This document shows positions 47,799 to 56,874 of a stretch of 64,000 nucleotides of DNA, piece after piece. The DNA is taken from positions 1-64,000 of the forward strand of contig NZ_JAJLQZ010000025.1 in assembly GCF_020991375.1 (NCBI RefSeq), in the 5' to 3' direction. The notes under the pieces are model-generated. The model was not told where the DNA came from. It made no database searches and was given only the letters and a program-made list of their open reading frames with translations. This stretch comes from Glycomyces amatae (GTDB lineage Bacteria; Actinomycetota; Actinomycetes; Mycobacteriales; Micromonosporaceae). How positions within the stretch are numbered: the stretch's first letter is position 1; each line of letters opens with the position of its first letter. The translations under genes were made by a program, and so were the position numbers.

Positions 47799-47835
47799 AA
47801 ATTCGGTTGCGGAGGGAAGGCGGCCCCCTTAGCCT
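47799..47835 (+). promoter_or_regulatory. Promoter of the ribosome protection gene, WhiB7-like
   Basis: TTGCGG (47807-47812) and TAGCCT (47830-47835) are 17 bases apart. GAAATTC ends 3 bases before the -35, the place of the AT-rich block recognised by WhiB7 in actinobacterial antibiotic-response promoters. Confidence 0.5.
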
Positions 47836-47887
47836 CGGGCGCATCGTCGAACCGACGTGCCAGTCCTCATCGAAGCAGGAGATCGAC

Positions 47888-47995
47888 ATGCGCCGAACCT
47901 CGGAGTGCTCCATCCGTTTCCAGCCGATCTCGCCTCTGAGGAATGTCAATGTCGTATCTGAACCTGGGGATTCTGGCCCATGTCGACGCCGGTAA
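47888..47995 (+). CDS. Upstream ORF overlapping the ribosome protection gene
   Basis: A 35-codon frame starting ATG at 47888, 6 bases after AGGAG, a better ribosome binding site than that of the gene itself. It begins MRRTSECSIRFQPISPLRNV and runs past the start of the resistance gene in another frame, ending at 47995. Such an arrangement suggests translational control: ribosomes on the short frame would govern access to the 47949 start. The peptide has no known family; the SIRFQPISPL part could stall ribosomes, but this is a guess. Confidence 0.5.
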   Translation: MRRTSECSIRFQPISPLRNVNVVSEPGDSGPCRRR

Positions 47996-49871
47996 GACCA
48001 GCCTGACCGAGCGGCTGCTGTACGACGCGGGGATCATCGACCGCGTCGGCAGCGTCGACTCCGGCAGCACCCAGACCGACTCCATGGACCTGGAGCGGCG
48101 CCGCGGGATCACCATCCAGTCGGCGGTCGTCGCGTTCCGGTTGGGCGGCCTCACCGTCAACCTCATCGACACGCCCGGGCACACCGACTTCATCGCCGAG
48201 GTGGAGCGGGCGCTGCGCGTGCTCGACGGCGCGGTGCTGGTCGTCTCCGCCGTCGAGGGCGTCCAGGCCCAGACGCGGGTCCTGTTCCGCACGCTGGAGC
48301 GGCTCGGCGTGCCGACGCTCCTGTTCGTCAACAAGATCGACCGCCGCGGCGCCCGCGAGGCGGACCTGCTCGAGGACCTCGCCGCGAAGCTGAGTCCGCG
48401 GCTGCTGCCGATGGGCGCGGTGCGCGGCATCGGCGGCGGGGAGGCCTCGGTCGAGGCGTTCTCGTTCGCGCAGCCCGGGTTCGCCGAGCGGGCCGCGGAG
48501 ATGCTGGCGGAGGGCTCGGACGCGTTCCTGGAGGCGTACCTCGAGCGCCCGGAGGCGCTGGACTGCGACGGCGAGCTCGCCGCGCAGGTGCGCTCGGGGA
48601 GGGCGCACCCGGTCTACTTCGGATCGGCGGTGACCGGCGCGGGGGTCGCGGCCCTGACCGAGGGCGTCCGCCGGTACCTGCCCGCGCCCGTCCGCGACGC
48701 GGGCGGGGAGCCGCGCGGCACGGTGTTCAAGGTGGAGCACGCCGCGGCGGGCCAGAAGATCGCCTACATCCGGCTGCGCGGCGGCCGGATCGCCCCGCGC
48801 GGGCACCTGACGGTGCACCGCCGGGGCGAGCGCGGCGTGGTGGAGTCGTTCGAGGGCAAGGCGACCGGGGTCGAGGTGTACGCGACCGGCACGGCCACCG
48901 TGCCCGCGGTCGCCGAACCCGGCAGCATCGCGAAGGTGCGGGGCCTGGCCGACGTGCGCATCGGCGACGCGATCGGCTCGCCGGACGAGCTGGGCGGCGG
49001 CGGGTTCTTCACGCCGCCGACGCTGGAGACGGTGGTGCGCCCCGAGCGGCCGGCCGACCGCGTCCCGCTGAACCGGGCCCTGCTGAGCCTGGCCGAGCGC
49101 GACCCGCTGGTCGACCCGCACCTGGACGAGCTGTCCGAGGAGACGGCGATCCGGCTCTACGGGGAGGTCCAGAAGGAGGTCGTGGCCTCGCTCCTGCTGG
49201 AGGAGTTCGGCATCGGCGTGGAGTTCGAGGAGACGCGGGCGATCCACACGGAGCGTCCGAACGCGGTCGTCTCGGCGCTGCACGAGATGGGGCCGTGGCA
49301 GCAGACGCCGCACATCGCCACGGTGGGGCTGCGGCTGGAGCCCGGCGAGCCGGGCTCGGGCCTGGAGTACGGGCTGGAGGTCGAGCGGGGGTCGCTGACG
49401 CGGGCGCTGCGCAACGCCGTCGAGGAGACCGTGCACGAGGTGATGCGGCGGGGCCTGTACGGCTGGGCGGTGACCGACTGCCGGGTGCTCCTGACCGCGA
49501 CCGGCTACATCGGGCGGGCGAGCACCGCGGGCGACTTCCGGGAGGTCGTGAAGTTCCTGCTGGACGGGATGCTGAAGGAGGCGGGCACCACGGTCTGCGA
49601 ACCGGTCAGCCGCTTCGACGTGGAGTTCCCGGCCGGGACGGGCAACGCGGTCCTCAAGGCGCTGGGCGAGGGCCGTGCGGACATCAAGGGCCAGTTCTCG
49701 ACCGAGACCACCGGGTACGTGTCGGGCTTCCTGCCGACCGAGGCGGTGCACGGCCTGGAGCGGCGGCTGCCGGGCCTCACGGAGGGCCTGGCGCTGTTCA
49801 CGACCGAGTTCGCCGAGTACCGCCCGGTGCACGGGCCCCCGCCGCGGCGCGGCGGCGGGGACGGCGCGTGA
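47949..49871 (+). CDS. Tetracycline-resistance-type ribosome protection protein (OtrA/TetM-like)
   Basis: A 640-residue translational GTPase homologous to EF-G. G1 is AHVDAGKTS, the switch region RGITIQSAVVAF, G3 DTPGHTDF, G4 NKID. The remaining domains continue as in TetM/OtrA, including LNLGILAHVDAGKTSLTERL at the start, the late HEMGPWQQTPHIATVGLRLE and a C-terminal GYVSGFLPTEAVHGLERRLPG. These proteins chase tetracycline from the ribosome. The ATG at 47949 is preferred to 47943 because GAGG then lies 7 bases upstream. Preceded by a WhiB7-like promoter and an upstream ORF. A producer self-defence or intrinsic resistance role is likely. Confidence 0.9.
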   Translation: MSYLNLGILAHVDAGKTSLTERLLYDAGIIDRVGSVDSGSTQTDSMDLERRRGITIQSAVVAFRLGGLTVNLIDTPGHTDFIAEVERALRVLDGAVLVVSAVEGVQAQTRVLFRTLERLGVPTLLFVNKIDRRGAREADLLEDLAAKLSPRLLPMGAVRGIGGGEASVEAFSFAQPGFAERAAEMLAEGSDAFLEAYLERPEALDCDGELAAQVRSGRAHPVYFGSAVTGAGVAALTEGVRRYLPAPVRDAGGEPRGTVFKVEHAAAGQKIAYIRLRGGRIAPRGHLTVHRRGERGVVESFEGKATGVEVYATGTATVPAVAEPGSIAKVRGLADVRIGDAIGSPDELGGGGFFTPPTLETVVRPERPADRVPLNRALLSLAERDPLVDPHLDELSEETAIRLYGEVQKEVVASLLLEEFGIGVEFEETRAIHTERPNAVVSALHEMGPWQQTPHIATVGLRLEPGEPGSGLEYGLEVERGSLTRALRNAVEETVHEVMRRGLYGWAVTDCRVLLTATGYIGRASTAGDFREVVKFLLDGMLKEAGTTVCEPVSRFDVEFPAGTGNAVLKALGEGRADIKGQFSTETTGYVSGFLPTEAVHGLERRLPGLTEGLALFTTEFAEYRPVHGPPPRRGGGDGA

Positions 49872-49882
49872 TCATAGGGGGC

Positions 49883-50215
49883 ATGGGAAACGGCATCAGG
49901 CGGATCACACTGCGCTCCGAGAAGGGCCCCGGGCAGCGGCACTGGCTGTGGGCGTACGTCGACGGGGAGGGCGCGCTCCACGTCGACGGCCACGACATCG
50001 ACCCGGCGCTGGAGGCGGTGGTCGGCGGCGACGAGGCCGAGACGTTCCACATCGTGCGGCCCGAGCACCTCGAGGCGCTCGTGGGGGTGCTCGGCGGCGA
50101 ACCGGGGGCGGACGTGCTCGACGTGCTCGCCGAGCGGTGCACCGGGAAGGGCTCGTACGAGCTGGTGGCGGTGCTGCGCAGCGGGGTGATCCCGGTGGAG
50201 GTCGGCCTGCGCTGA
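49883..50215 (+). CDS. Hypothetical protein
   Basis: A 110-residue acidic protein starting ATG 49883 after AGGGGGC, 11 bases behind the ribosome protection gene and probably cotranscribed with it. It begins MGNGIRRITLRSEKGPGQRH and contains WAYVDGEGALHVDGHDIDPA and FHIVRPEHLEALVGVLGG. Its alternating strand and helix pattern suggests a compact alpha/beta fold. Related small proteins occur in other actinobacteria, but no function is known. Confidence 0.7.
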   Translation: MGNGIRRITLRSEKGPGQRHWLWAYVDGEGALHVDGHDIDPALEAVVGGDEAETFHIVRPEHLEALVGVLGGEPGADVLDVLAERCTGKGSYELVAVLRSGVIPVEVGLR

Positions 50216-50279
50216 CCGGCGGGGCGCCGGGCCCGCCGAATGCGGGGAGGTTTTTCCGAAAGCGGTCGAAGCGGGCGCC

Positions 50280-50324
50280 TTGACAACGCTTGCGGTGTGG
50301 CCTACGTTGCACATGACAACGTAG
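50280..50324 (+). promoter_or_regulatory. Promoter and LacI-type operator of the sugar operon
   Basis: TTGACA (50280-50285) and TACGTT (50303-50308), 17 bases apart, form a good promoter. The perfect inverted repeat CTACGTTG-CACATGA-CAACGTAG (50302-50324) overlaps the -10 and should be the operator of the LacI-family gene that follows, giving autoregulation and control of the whole operon. Confidence 0.7.
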
Positions 50325-50345
50325 TCAGAACCTGGCAGGAGCCCT

Positions 50346-51431
50346 ATGTCCCCGCCTCTCTCCGGCGAGACCCCGCGCCGCCGCCCGCCCGGCATGACCG
50401 ACGTGGCGCGCCTCGCGGGCGTGTCGCAGAAGACCGTCTCGCGCGTGGTCAACAACGAGCGCTACGTCTCCGACGAGGTCCGCGAGAAGGTCCTGCGCGC
50501 CGCCCGCGAACTGGGGTTCCGGCCCAACACCGCCGCGCGGGCGCTCATCACCGGCCGCTTCCGGCGCATCGGCGTCGTCTCCCTCGGCACCGCGCTCTAC
50601 GGCCCGGCCTCGCTCCAGGTGGCGCTGGAGCGCGCCACCCGGGCCGCGGGCGTCTCGGTGACCGTGGCCAACACGGCCGAGGGCCAGCCCGGCGCGGTCG
50701 CCGAGGCGATCGAGTGGCTGCTCCAGCAGGGCGTGGACGCCGTGGTGATCTCCGAGCCCATCGACGAGGGCGAGCCGGTCGACGTCGACACCGACGTCCC
50801 GATCTACAGCCTCGGGCAGGGGCAGGGCCTGCCCGAGGCGCGGAACCTCCTCCCCGGCGAGTTCAACCGCCACGCCTCCCGCGAGGCCGTCGAGCACCTC
50901 CTGGACCTCGGGCACGCCCGCGTCCGGCACCTCGCCGGGCCCGGCAAGTGGTACGCCGCAAGGGAACGCGCCCAGGGCTGGCGCGACGCCCACGAGGCGC
51001 GCGGCATCGAGCCGCCGCCGCTCCTGGAGGGCGACTGGTCCCCCGCCGCCGGGTACCGTGCGGGCCTGGAGCTGCTGCGCGACCCGGACGTGACCGCCGT
51101 GGCCTGCGCCAACGACGACATGGCGATCGGGCTCGTCCGCGCGTTCGCCGAGGCGGGCCGGGCCGTCCCGGAGCAGGTGAGCGTCACCGGCTTCGACGAC
51201 ATCCCCGCCGCCGCCTACCTCACCCCGCCCCTGACCACCGTCCGCCAGCAGTTCGAGGCCGACGCGGTCCGCGCCCTCGGCGCGGTCCTGCGGCGGCTCC
51301 CCGGCGCGCCCGCCGACGCTCCGGAGGCCGAGCCGCGAACGGACGGGCGCGCGCGCAGCCTCGTCGTGCGCGCGTCGACCGCTCCGCCCCCGAACCGGCT
51401 CAAAGGAGAGCCAGGAAAGGACGCACGATGA
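50346..51431 (+). CDS. LacI-family regulator of the galactoside operon
   Basis: A 361-residue repressor. The LacI helix-turn-helix and hinge are at residues 17-65 (MTDVARLAGVSQKTVSRVVN, then ARALITGRFRRIGVV). The periplasmic-binding-like sensor domain contains VTGFDDIPAAAYLTPPLTTV, the typical C-terminal block. First gene of an operon with a sugar ABC transporter and GH42 beta-galactosidase, so a galactoside or galactose-containing sugar is the probable inducer. The stop codon overlaps the start of the binding protein (ATGA). A proline/arginine tail follows the core fold. Confidence 0.92.
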   Translation: MSPPLSGETPRRRPPGMTDVARLAGVSQKTVSRVVNNERYVSDEVREKVLRAARELGFRPNTAARALITGRFRRIGVVSLGTALYGPASLQVALERATRAAGVSVTVANTAEGQPGAVAEAIEWLLQQGVDAVVISEPIDEGEPVDVDTDVPIYSLGQGQGLPEARNLLPGEFNRHASREAVEHLLDLGHARVRHLAGPGKWYAARERAQGWRDAHEARGIEPPPLLEGDWSPAAGYRAGLELLRDPDVTAVACANDDMAIGLVRAFAEAGRAVPEQVSVTGFDDIPAAAYLTPPLTTVRQQFEADAVRALGAVLRRLPGAPADAPEAEPRTDGRARSLVVRASTAPPPNRLKGEPGKDAR

Positions 51432-52780
51432 ACCCCCGCTTCAGACGCAGGACGGGGCTCGCCGCCGCGCTCGCGAGTCCGCTCGCGTTCAGCGCATGCG
51501 CCCGCGAGCGAGCCCAGCACCAGTCGCACTACAGCCAGGCCGAGATCGACGAGGCGATGCGCACGCCCACCGAGATCGACTTCTGGACCTGGGTGCCCGG
51601 CATCGAGAAGGAGGTGGCGCTCTTCGAGGAGGCCTACCCGGCCGTGAAGGTCGACATCGTCAACGCGGGCCAGGGCGCGGCCCACTACACGAAGCTGCGG
51701 ACCGCCCTGCGGGCCCGGAACGGCGCGCCCGACGTGGCCCAGCTGGAGTACCAGATGATCCCGTCGTTCGCGATCACCGAGGACCTGCTCGACCTGCGGC
51801 CCTTCGGCGCCGCCGACCTCGCCGACGCGTACGTCGAGTTCGCCTGGTCCCAGGTCACCGGCACCGACGGCCAGATCTGGGCGATCCCGCAGGACACCGG
51901 CCCCATGGGGATGCTGTACCGCGACGACATCTTCGAGGCCCACGGCATCGGGGTGCCCGCGACCTGGGACGAGTTCGCCGATGCCGCCGGGCGCCTGCGC
52001 GAGGCCGACCCGGAGGTGTACCTGACGAACCTGGCGCCCGGCCAGGGCGCGTTCTTCGCCGCGATGCTGTGGCAGGCCGGGGCCGACCCGTTCGCCGGGA
52101 CCTCCGGGGGCGACCTGCGCGTCGACTTGGCCGGCGAGGCCGCGACGCGGGTGGCCCGGTACTGGGGCGACCTGGCCGAGCAGGGCCTCGTCTCCGTCGA
52201 CGCCGACTTCAACGACCAGTGGTACCAGGCGCTCAACAAGGGCAAGTACGCCACCTGGATCGCCCCCGCGTGGGCCCCGACGTTTCTGGAGTCCGCCGCG
52301 GCGTCCACCTCGGGCAAGTGGCGGTGCGCGCCGCTGCCGCAGTGGGACGCCGGCTCCGAGCCGGTCTCCTCCAACTGGGGCGGCTCGACCTCCGCGGTCA
52401 TGTCCACCACCGCGAACCCGGTGGCGGCGGCCGTGTTCGCGCAGTTCATCAACTCCGACCGCGAGTCCACCGAGACGATGGCGTTCGAGCAGTTCCTCTA
52501 CCCGCCCGCGAAGGCGGTCCTGGAGGACCCGGCCTTCGCCGGGCAGGAGCTCGAGTTCTACGGCGGCCAGCAGGTCAACGGCCTGTTCGCCGAAATCGGC
52601 GCGACCGTCGCGCCCGACTTCCAGTGGGCGCCCTTCCAGGACCAGGTCTACGCCGACTTCACCGAGACGGTGGGCACCGCGTTCACGGAGCGGACCGACG
52701 CCGTGGCCGCCATGGAGGCGTGGCAGGCCGCCGTCGAGGAGTACGCCGAGTACCAGGGATTCACGGTGAACCGGTCATGA
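51428..52780 (+). CDS. Sugar ABC transporter substrate-binding lipoprotein
   Basis: A 450-residue family 1 binding protein. The signal peptide RFRRRTGLAAALASPLAFSA ends at C24 (LAFSAC), a weak lipobox with F at -3, so lipidation is likely but not certain. The mature part matches sugar-binding proteins: IDFWTWVPGIEKEVALFEEA near the start, YAIPQDTGPMGMLYRDD-like block (WAIPQDTGPMGMLYR), and GKYATWIAPAWAPTFLES. Coupled by ATGA to the regulator upstream and to the permease downstream. Confidence 0.9.
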   Translation: MNPRFRRRTGLAAALASPLAFSACARERAQHQSHYSQAEIDEAMRTPTEIDFWTWVPGIEKEVALFEEAYPAVKVDIVNAGQGAAHYTKLRTALRARNGAPDVAQLEYQMIPSFAITEDLLDLRPFGAADLADAYVEFAWSQVTGTDGQIWAIPQDTGPMGMLYRDDIFEAHGIGVPATWDEFADAAGRLREADPEVYLTNLAPGQGAFFAAMLWQAGADPFAGTSGGDLRVDLAGEAATRVARYWGDLAEQGLVSVDADFNDQWYQALNKGKYATWIAPAWAPTFLESAAASTSGKWRCAPLPQWDAGSEPVSSNWGGSTSAVMSTTANPVAAAVFAQFINSDRESTETMAFEQFLYPPAKAVLEDPAFAGQELEFYGGQQVNGLFAEIGATVAPDFQWAPFQDQVYADFTETVGTAFTERTDAVAAMEAWQAAVEEYAEYQGFTVNRS

Positions 52781-53697
52781 CCGCCACCGCAGAGGCGCCG
52801 CGCGCCGCCGCGCGCCGACCCGAGGGGACCCGCCGCCGCGCCCTGGCCGGGTACCTGTTCGTCGCCCCCTTCATGATCGTGTTCGCCGCGATGTTCGCGG
52901 TGCCGCTGATCTACGCCGCCTACTTCAGTCTCTTCCGGGAGCAGCTGGTGGGCGGCAACGTCTTCGTCGGCCTCGACAACTACGCCCGGGCCTTCACCGA
53001 CCCCGCCGTGTGGGAGGGGCTCGGCCGCGTCGGCGCGTTCTTCCTCCTCCAGGTGCCCGCCATGCTCGTGGTGGCGCTCGCCCTGGCGCTCGCGCTCGAC
53101 ACGGGCCTGACCAGGCTCTCCCGGTTCGCGCGGCTGGGGGTCTTCGTCCCCTACGCCGTGCCCGGCGTCATCGCGACCCTCATGTGGGGCTTCATGTACG
53201 GGCCCCAGTTCGGGCCGTTCGCGCAGCTGGCCGAGAAGATCGGCGTCGGGGTGCCGGACTTCCTCGGCGCCGACCTCATGCTCGGCTCCCTCGCGAACAT
53301 CGTGTTCTGGGAGTTCACCGGCTACAACATGGTGATCCTGTACGCCGCGCTGCGGGCCGTGCCGGGCGAGCTGTACGAGGCCGCCGCCGTCGACGGGGCC
53401 GGGCAGTGGCGCACCGCCTGGTCGATCAAGATCCCCGCGCTGCGCTCGGCGCTGGTGGTCTGCATGGTGTTCTCGATCATCGGGTCCTTCCAGCTGTTCA
53501 ACGAGCCCAACCTGATGCAGCCGCTGGCGCCCACCGTCATCGACAGCTCGTACACGCCCAACCTGTACGCCTACCACCTCGCGTTCACGGGCCAGGAGTA
53601 CAACTACGCCGCCGCGGTGTCGTTCGTGCTCGGCCTGATCATCCTGGTCGGCTCGTACGCGTTCATGCTCGCCACCAACCGCAGGAGCCGGTCATGA
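52777..53697 (+). CDS. Sugar ABC transporter permease (MalF/LacF-like)
   Basis: A 306-residue inner-membrane permease with six helices. The EAA loop, which docks to the ATPase, is ELYEAAAVDGAGQWRTAWSI near residue 205. VPYAVPGVIATLMWGFMYGP is a conserved preceding block. Starts with an ATGA overlap with the binding protein gene and overlaps the second permease in the same way. No ATPase gene is in the operon; a shared MsiK-like ATPase elsewhere is usual in actinobacteria. Confidence 0.93.
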   Translation: MTATAEAPRAAARRPEGTRRRALAGYLFVAPFMIVFAAMFAVPLIYAAYFSLFREQLVGGNVFVGLDNYARAFTDPAVWEGLGRVGAFFLLQVPAMLVVALALALALDTGLTRLSRFARLGVFVPYAVPGVIATLMWGFMYGPQFGPFAQLAEKIGVGVPDFLGADLMLGSLANIVFWEFTGYNMVILYAALRAVPGELYEAAAVDGAGQWRTAWSIKIPALRSALVVCMVFSIIGSFQLFNEPNLMQPLAPTVIDSSYTPNLYAYHLAFTGQEYNYAAAVSFVLGLIILVGSYAFMLATNRRSRS

Positions 53698-54575
53698 CCG
53701 CGATCGCGCGCAATGTCAAGCGCCGCAGGCCGAAGCGCAGCACGATCCTCACCGTCGGCGTCCTCGCCGCCGCCGCGTACTTCCTGCTGCCGCTGTTCTG
53801 GCTCGTCGTGGCCTCCACCAAGACCAGCGAGGACCTGTTCTCGACCTTCGGGCTCTGGTTCTCCGGCGACAACGCGTTCTTCGCGAACGTGCGGGAGACG
53901 GTCACGTACGACAACGGCGTGTTCCTGCGCTGGATGGGCAACACGCTCCTCTACGCGGTCGCCGCCGCCGGGGGCGGGGCGCTGCTGGCGGCCCTGGCCG
54001 GGTACGGGTTCGCCAAGTACCGGTTCCGCGGCAACCGCGCCATGTTCATGGGCGTGCTCGGCGCGATCATGGTCCCCGCGACCGCGCTCGCGATCCCCAC
54101 GTACCTGCTGTTCGCGCAGATCGGCCTGGCCGACACCGTGTGGGCGATCATCCTGCCCTCGCTCGTGAACCCGTTCGGGCTGTTCCTGATGCGGGTCTAC
54201 GTCGAGGCCGCGGTGCCCGACACGCTCCTGGAGGCCGCGCGCATCGACGGGGCGAGCGAGGCCCGGATCTTCTTCCAGGTCGTGCTGCGGCTCCTCGCGC
54301 CCGGCTTCGCGACGGTGCTGCTGTTCGCGCTCGTGCAGACGTGGAACAACTACTTCCTGCCGCTGATCATGCTCAACGACCCCGACCTGTACCCGATCAC
54401 GGTGGGCCTGGCCCGCTGGCAGGGGCAGGCCGCGGCCGCGGGCGGCGCGAGCGGCGACCTGATCCCGCTGGTCGTCACCGGCTCGCTCCTGTCGATCGTC
54501 CCGCTGGTGATCGCGTTCCTGTTCCTCCAGCGGTACTGGCAGTCCGGGCTGGTCTCGGGCGCCGTCAAGCAGTGA
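53694..54575 (+). CDS. Sugar ABC transporter permease (MalG/LacG-like)
   Basis: A 293-residue permease with six helices. The EAA loop is LLEAARIDGASEARIFFQVV near residue 182, followed by LLAPGFATVLLFALVQTWNN. The last helix ends QRYWQSGLVSGAVKQ, the normal ending of MalG-type permeases. Partner of the preceding gene. Confidence 0.93.
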   Translation: MTAIARNVKRRRPKRSTILTVGVLAAAAYFLLPLFWLVVASTKTSEDLFSTFGLWFSGDNAFFANVRETVTYDNGVFLRWMGNTLLYAVAAAGGGALLAALAGYGFAKYRFRGNRAMFMGVLGAIMVPATALAIPTYLLFAQIGLADTVWAIILPSLVNPFGLFLMRVYVEAAVPDTLLEAARIDGASEARIFFQVVLRLLAPGFATVLLFALVQTWNNYFLPLIMLNDPDLYPITVGLARWQGQAAAAGGASGDLIPLVVTGSLLSIVPLVIAFLFLQRYWQSGLVSGAVKQ

Positions 54576-54626
54576 GACCCGGGCCGGGCGCCGCCGCGCC
54601 CGGCCCGCCACCCGAAGGGAGACCGC

Positions 54627-56735
54627 ATGTCCGAGTCCGAGCCGATCCTGTTCGGCGCCGCCTACTACTACGAGTACCAGCCCGCCGCCGCCGACGGCCT
54701 CGGCGCCGAGGCCGGGCTCCAGCGGTTGAAGACCGACCTCGACCTGATGGCCGAGGCCGGGTTCTCCGTGATCCGCGTCGGCGAGTCCGTCTGGAGCACC
54801 TGGGAGCCCGAGAACGGCCGCTTCGACCTGGACTGGCTCGAACCGGTCCTGGACGGGGCGCGCGAGCGCGGCATCGGCGTCATCGTCGGCACCCCGACCT
54901 ACGCCGTCCCGCCGTGGCTCGCGCGCCTCTACCCCGAGATCGCCGGCGAGCACCGCACCGGGCGGCGCATCGGCTGGGGCGGGCGCCAGGAGGTCGACTA
55001 CACGCACCCGGCGTTCCGGTTCCACGCCGAGCGGGTCGTCAGGAAGATCCTGGCGCGCTACGCCGACCACCCGGCCGTGATCGGCTACCAGGTCGACAAC
55101 GAGCCGGGCCTCCAGATCTTCCACAACGAGGGCGTGTTCCAGCGGTTCGCCGACCACCTGCGCCACCGCTACGGCGACGTCGAGGCCCTCAACCGCGAAT
55201 GGGGCCTGGTGTACTGGTCGCACCGCCTGTCCACCTGGGCCGACCTGTGGCGGCCCGACGGGAACGCGCAGCCGCAGTACGCGCAGGCGTGGCGGCGGTT
55301 CCAGACCGAGCTGACCACCGAGTTCATCGGCTGGCAGGCCGACATCGCCCGCGAGTACGCGCGCGGGGACCAGTTCGTGACCACGTGCATCTCCTACCCG
55401 CGGCCCGCCGTGGACGACCGGGCGCTCGCCGCGCGCCTCGACGTCACGGCCGGGAACCCGTACTACCGGATGCAGGACGGCCTGGCGCTGCCGAGCGCGG
55501 ACGGGACCGCCGCGGACTGGAAGACCCGCGGCACGTGGGGGCTGTACCACTCGGCCGACCGGATGTACTCCTCCCGGCAGGAGCCGTTCCTGGTCACCGA
55601 GACGAACGCGCAGGCCATCGGCGAGCCGTGGCGCAACGAGCCGGCCTACGACGGGCAGTGGCGCCAGGCCGCGTGGGCGCTGGTCTCGCGCGGCGCCAAG
55701 ATGATCGAGTACTGGCACTGGCACACGCTCCACTTCGGCACCGAGACCTACTGGGGCGGGGTCCTGCCGCACAGCCAGGAGCCGGGCCGGACCTACCGGG
55801 AGCTCGCGGGGCTCGGGGCGGAGCTGCGCCGGGCCGGCGCGGACCTGAAGGGCCTGACGCCGGGCGCCGATGTGGCGGTCCTGTACTCGAAGCCGAGCGA
55901 GTGGGGCCTGGCCTCCCACCCGCAGATCGCGACCGACGAGGGCGGGCCGGACCACCGCTCGTTCGAGTCGATCGTCGGGCCGTTCTACCAGGGCGCGTTC
56001 GACGCCGGGCTCCAGGCGCGGATCGTCCACACCGAGCAGCTCGGCGACCCGGGCGAGGCGGCGGCCGAGTACCCGGTGCTGGTGGCGGCGGGCCTGTACG
56101 TGGCGGACGACGCGCTGCTGGACTGGCTCGGCGAGTACGCGGCGGCGGGCGGGCACCTGGTCCTGGGCCCGCGCACGGGCTACGGCGACGAGGAGGCGCG
56201 GGCGCGGCTGGAGGTCAAGCCCGCGCGGCTCACCGAGGCGGCCGGGGTCTGGTACGAGGAGTTCGCGAATCTCGACGGGCCGGTGCCGGTGCGGGCGCCC
56301 GAGGGCTCGCCGCTGGCGCTCGGCGGCGGGGACGCGGGCGTGAAGTGGGCCGACGGCGTGTACCTGGAGGGGGCCGAGGCGCTGGCCGAGTACGCGCACC
56401 CGCACTACGGGAGGTTCGCGGCGGCGGCGACGAAGGCCCACGGCGGCGGCCGGGTCACCTATGTCGGGACGATCCCGAACGCGGCCTTCGGGAAGGCCCT
56501 GTTCACGTGGGTCGCTCCGGAGGACCCGTGGCGCCCTGAGCACCCGAGCGTGACCGCGACCAGCGGCGTGAACGGCGCGGGGGCGACGGTGCGGTTCGTG
56601 CACAACTGGTCCTGGGACGCGGCGGAGTACGCGCTGCCCGGGGCGGTCCGGGACCTGCTGGACGGGACCGAGTACGCGGCGGGCGGGACGCTGCGCCTGG
56701 GCGCGTGGGACGTGAAGGTCCTCATAGAACTCTAA
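54627..56735 (+). CDS. GH42 beta-galactosidase
   Basis: A 702-residue glycoside hydrolase of family 42. The barrel begins FGAAYYYEYQP; the acid/base is E159 in YQVDNEPGLQ and the nucleophile E325 in FLVTETNAQ. The trimerisation domain (VAVLYSKPSEWGL) and the C-terminal small domain follow. There is no signal peptide, so it acts in the cytosol on imported beta-galactosides. Last gene of the LacI-controlled operon; GAAGGGAG precedes its ATG, and a terminator follows. Confidence 0.93.
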   Translation: MSESEPILFGAAYYYEYQPAAADGLGAEAGLQRLKTDLDLMAEAGFSVIRVGESVWSTWEPENGRFDLDWLEPVLDGARERGIGVIVGTPTYAVPPWLARLYPEIAGEHRTGRRIGWGGRQEVDYTHPAFRFHAERVVRKILARYADHPAVIGYQVDNEPGLQIFHNEGVFQRFADHLRHRYGDVEALNREWGLVYWSHRLSTWADLWRPDGNAQPQYAQAWRRFQTELTTEFIGWQADIAREYARGDQFVTTCISYPRPAVDDRALAARLDVTAGNPYYRMQDGLALPSADGTAADWKTRGTWGLYHSADRMYSSRQEPFLVTETNAQAIGEPWRNEPAYDGQWRQAAWALVSRGAKMIEYWHWHTLHFGTETYWGGVLPHSQEPGRTYRELAGLGAELRRAGADLKGLTPGADVAVLYSKPSEWGLASHPQIATDEGGPDHRSFESIVGPFYQGAFDAGLQARIVHTEQLGDPGEAAAEYPVLVAAGLYVADDALLDWLGEYAAAGGHLVLGPRTGYGDEEARARLEVKPARLTEAAGVWYEEFANLDGPVPVRAPEGSPLALGGGDAGVKWADGVYLEGAEALAEYAHPHYGRFAAAATKAHGGGRVTYVGTIPNAAFGKALFTWVAPEDPWRPEHPSVTATSGVNGAGATVRFVHNWSWDAAEYALPGAVRDLLDGTEYAAGGTLRLGAWDVKVLIEL

Positions 56736-56834
56736 AGAGTGATCGCGGCCCCTTCGGCGTGTTCCGGCGCCGCCGCGGGGTACGCGGACGCCCGGGGTCC
56801 GGTCCGTGGGTCTGGCCGGGCCCCGTCGGGGGCG

Positions 56835-56865
56835 CCGTGCGCCGGTCGTCTCGACCGGCGCACGG
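56835..56865. terminator. Terminator between the GH42 gene and the uvrA relic
   Basis: A perfect 14-bp stem, CCGTGCGCCGGTCG/CGACCGGCGCACGG, with a TCT loop. It lies between the convergent ends of the two genes. Confidence 0.75.
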
Positions 56866-56874
56866 TTCGTTCCC

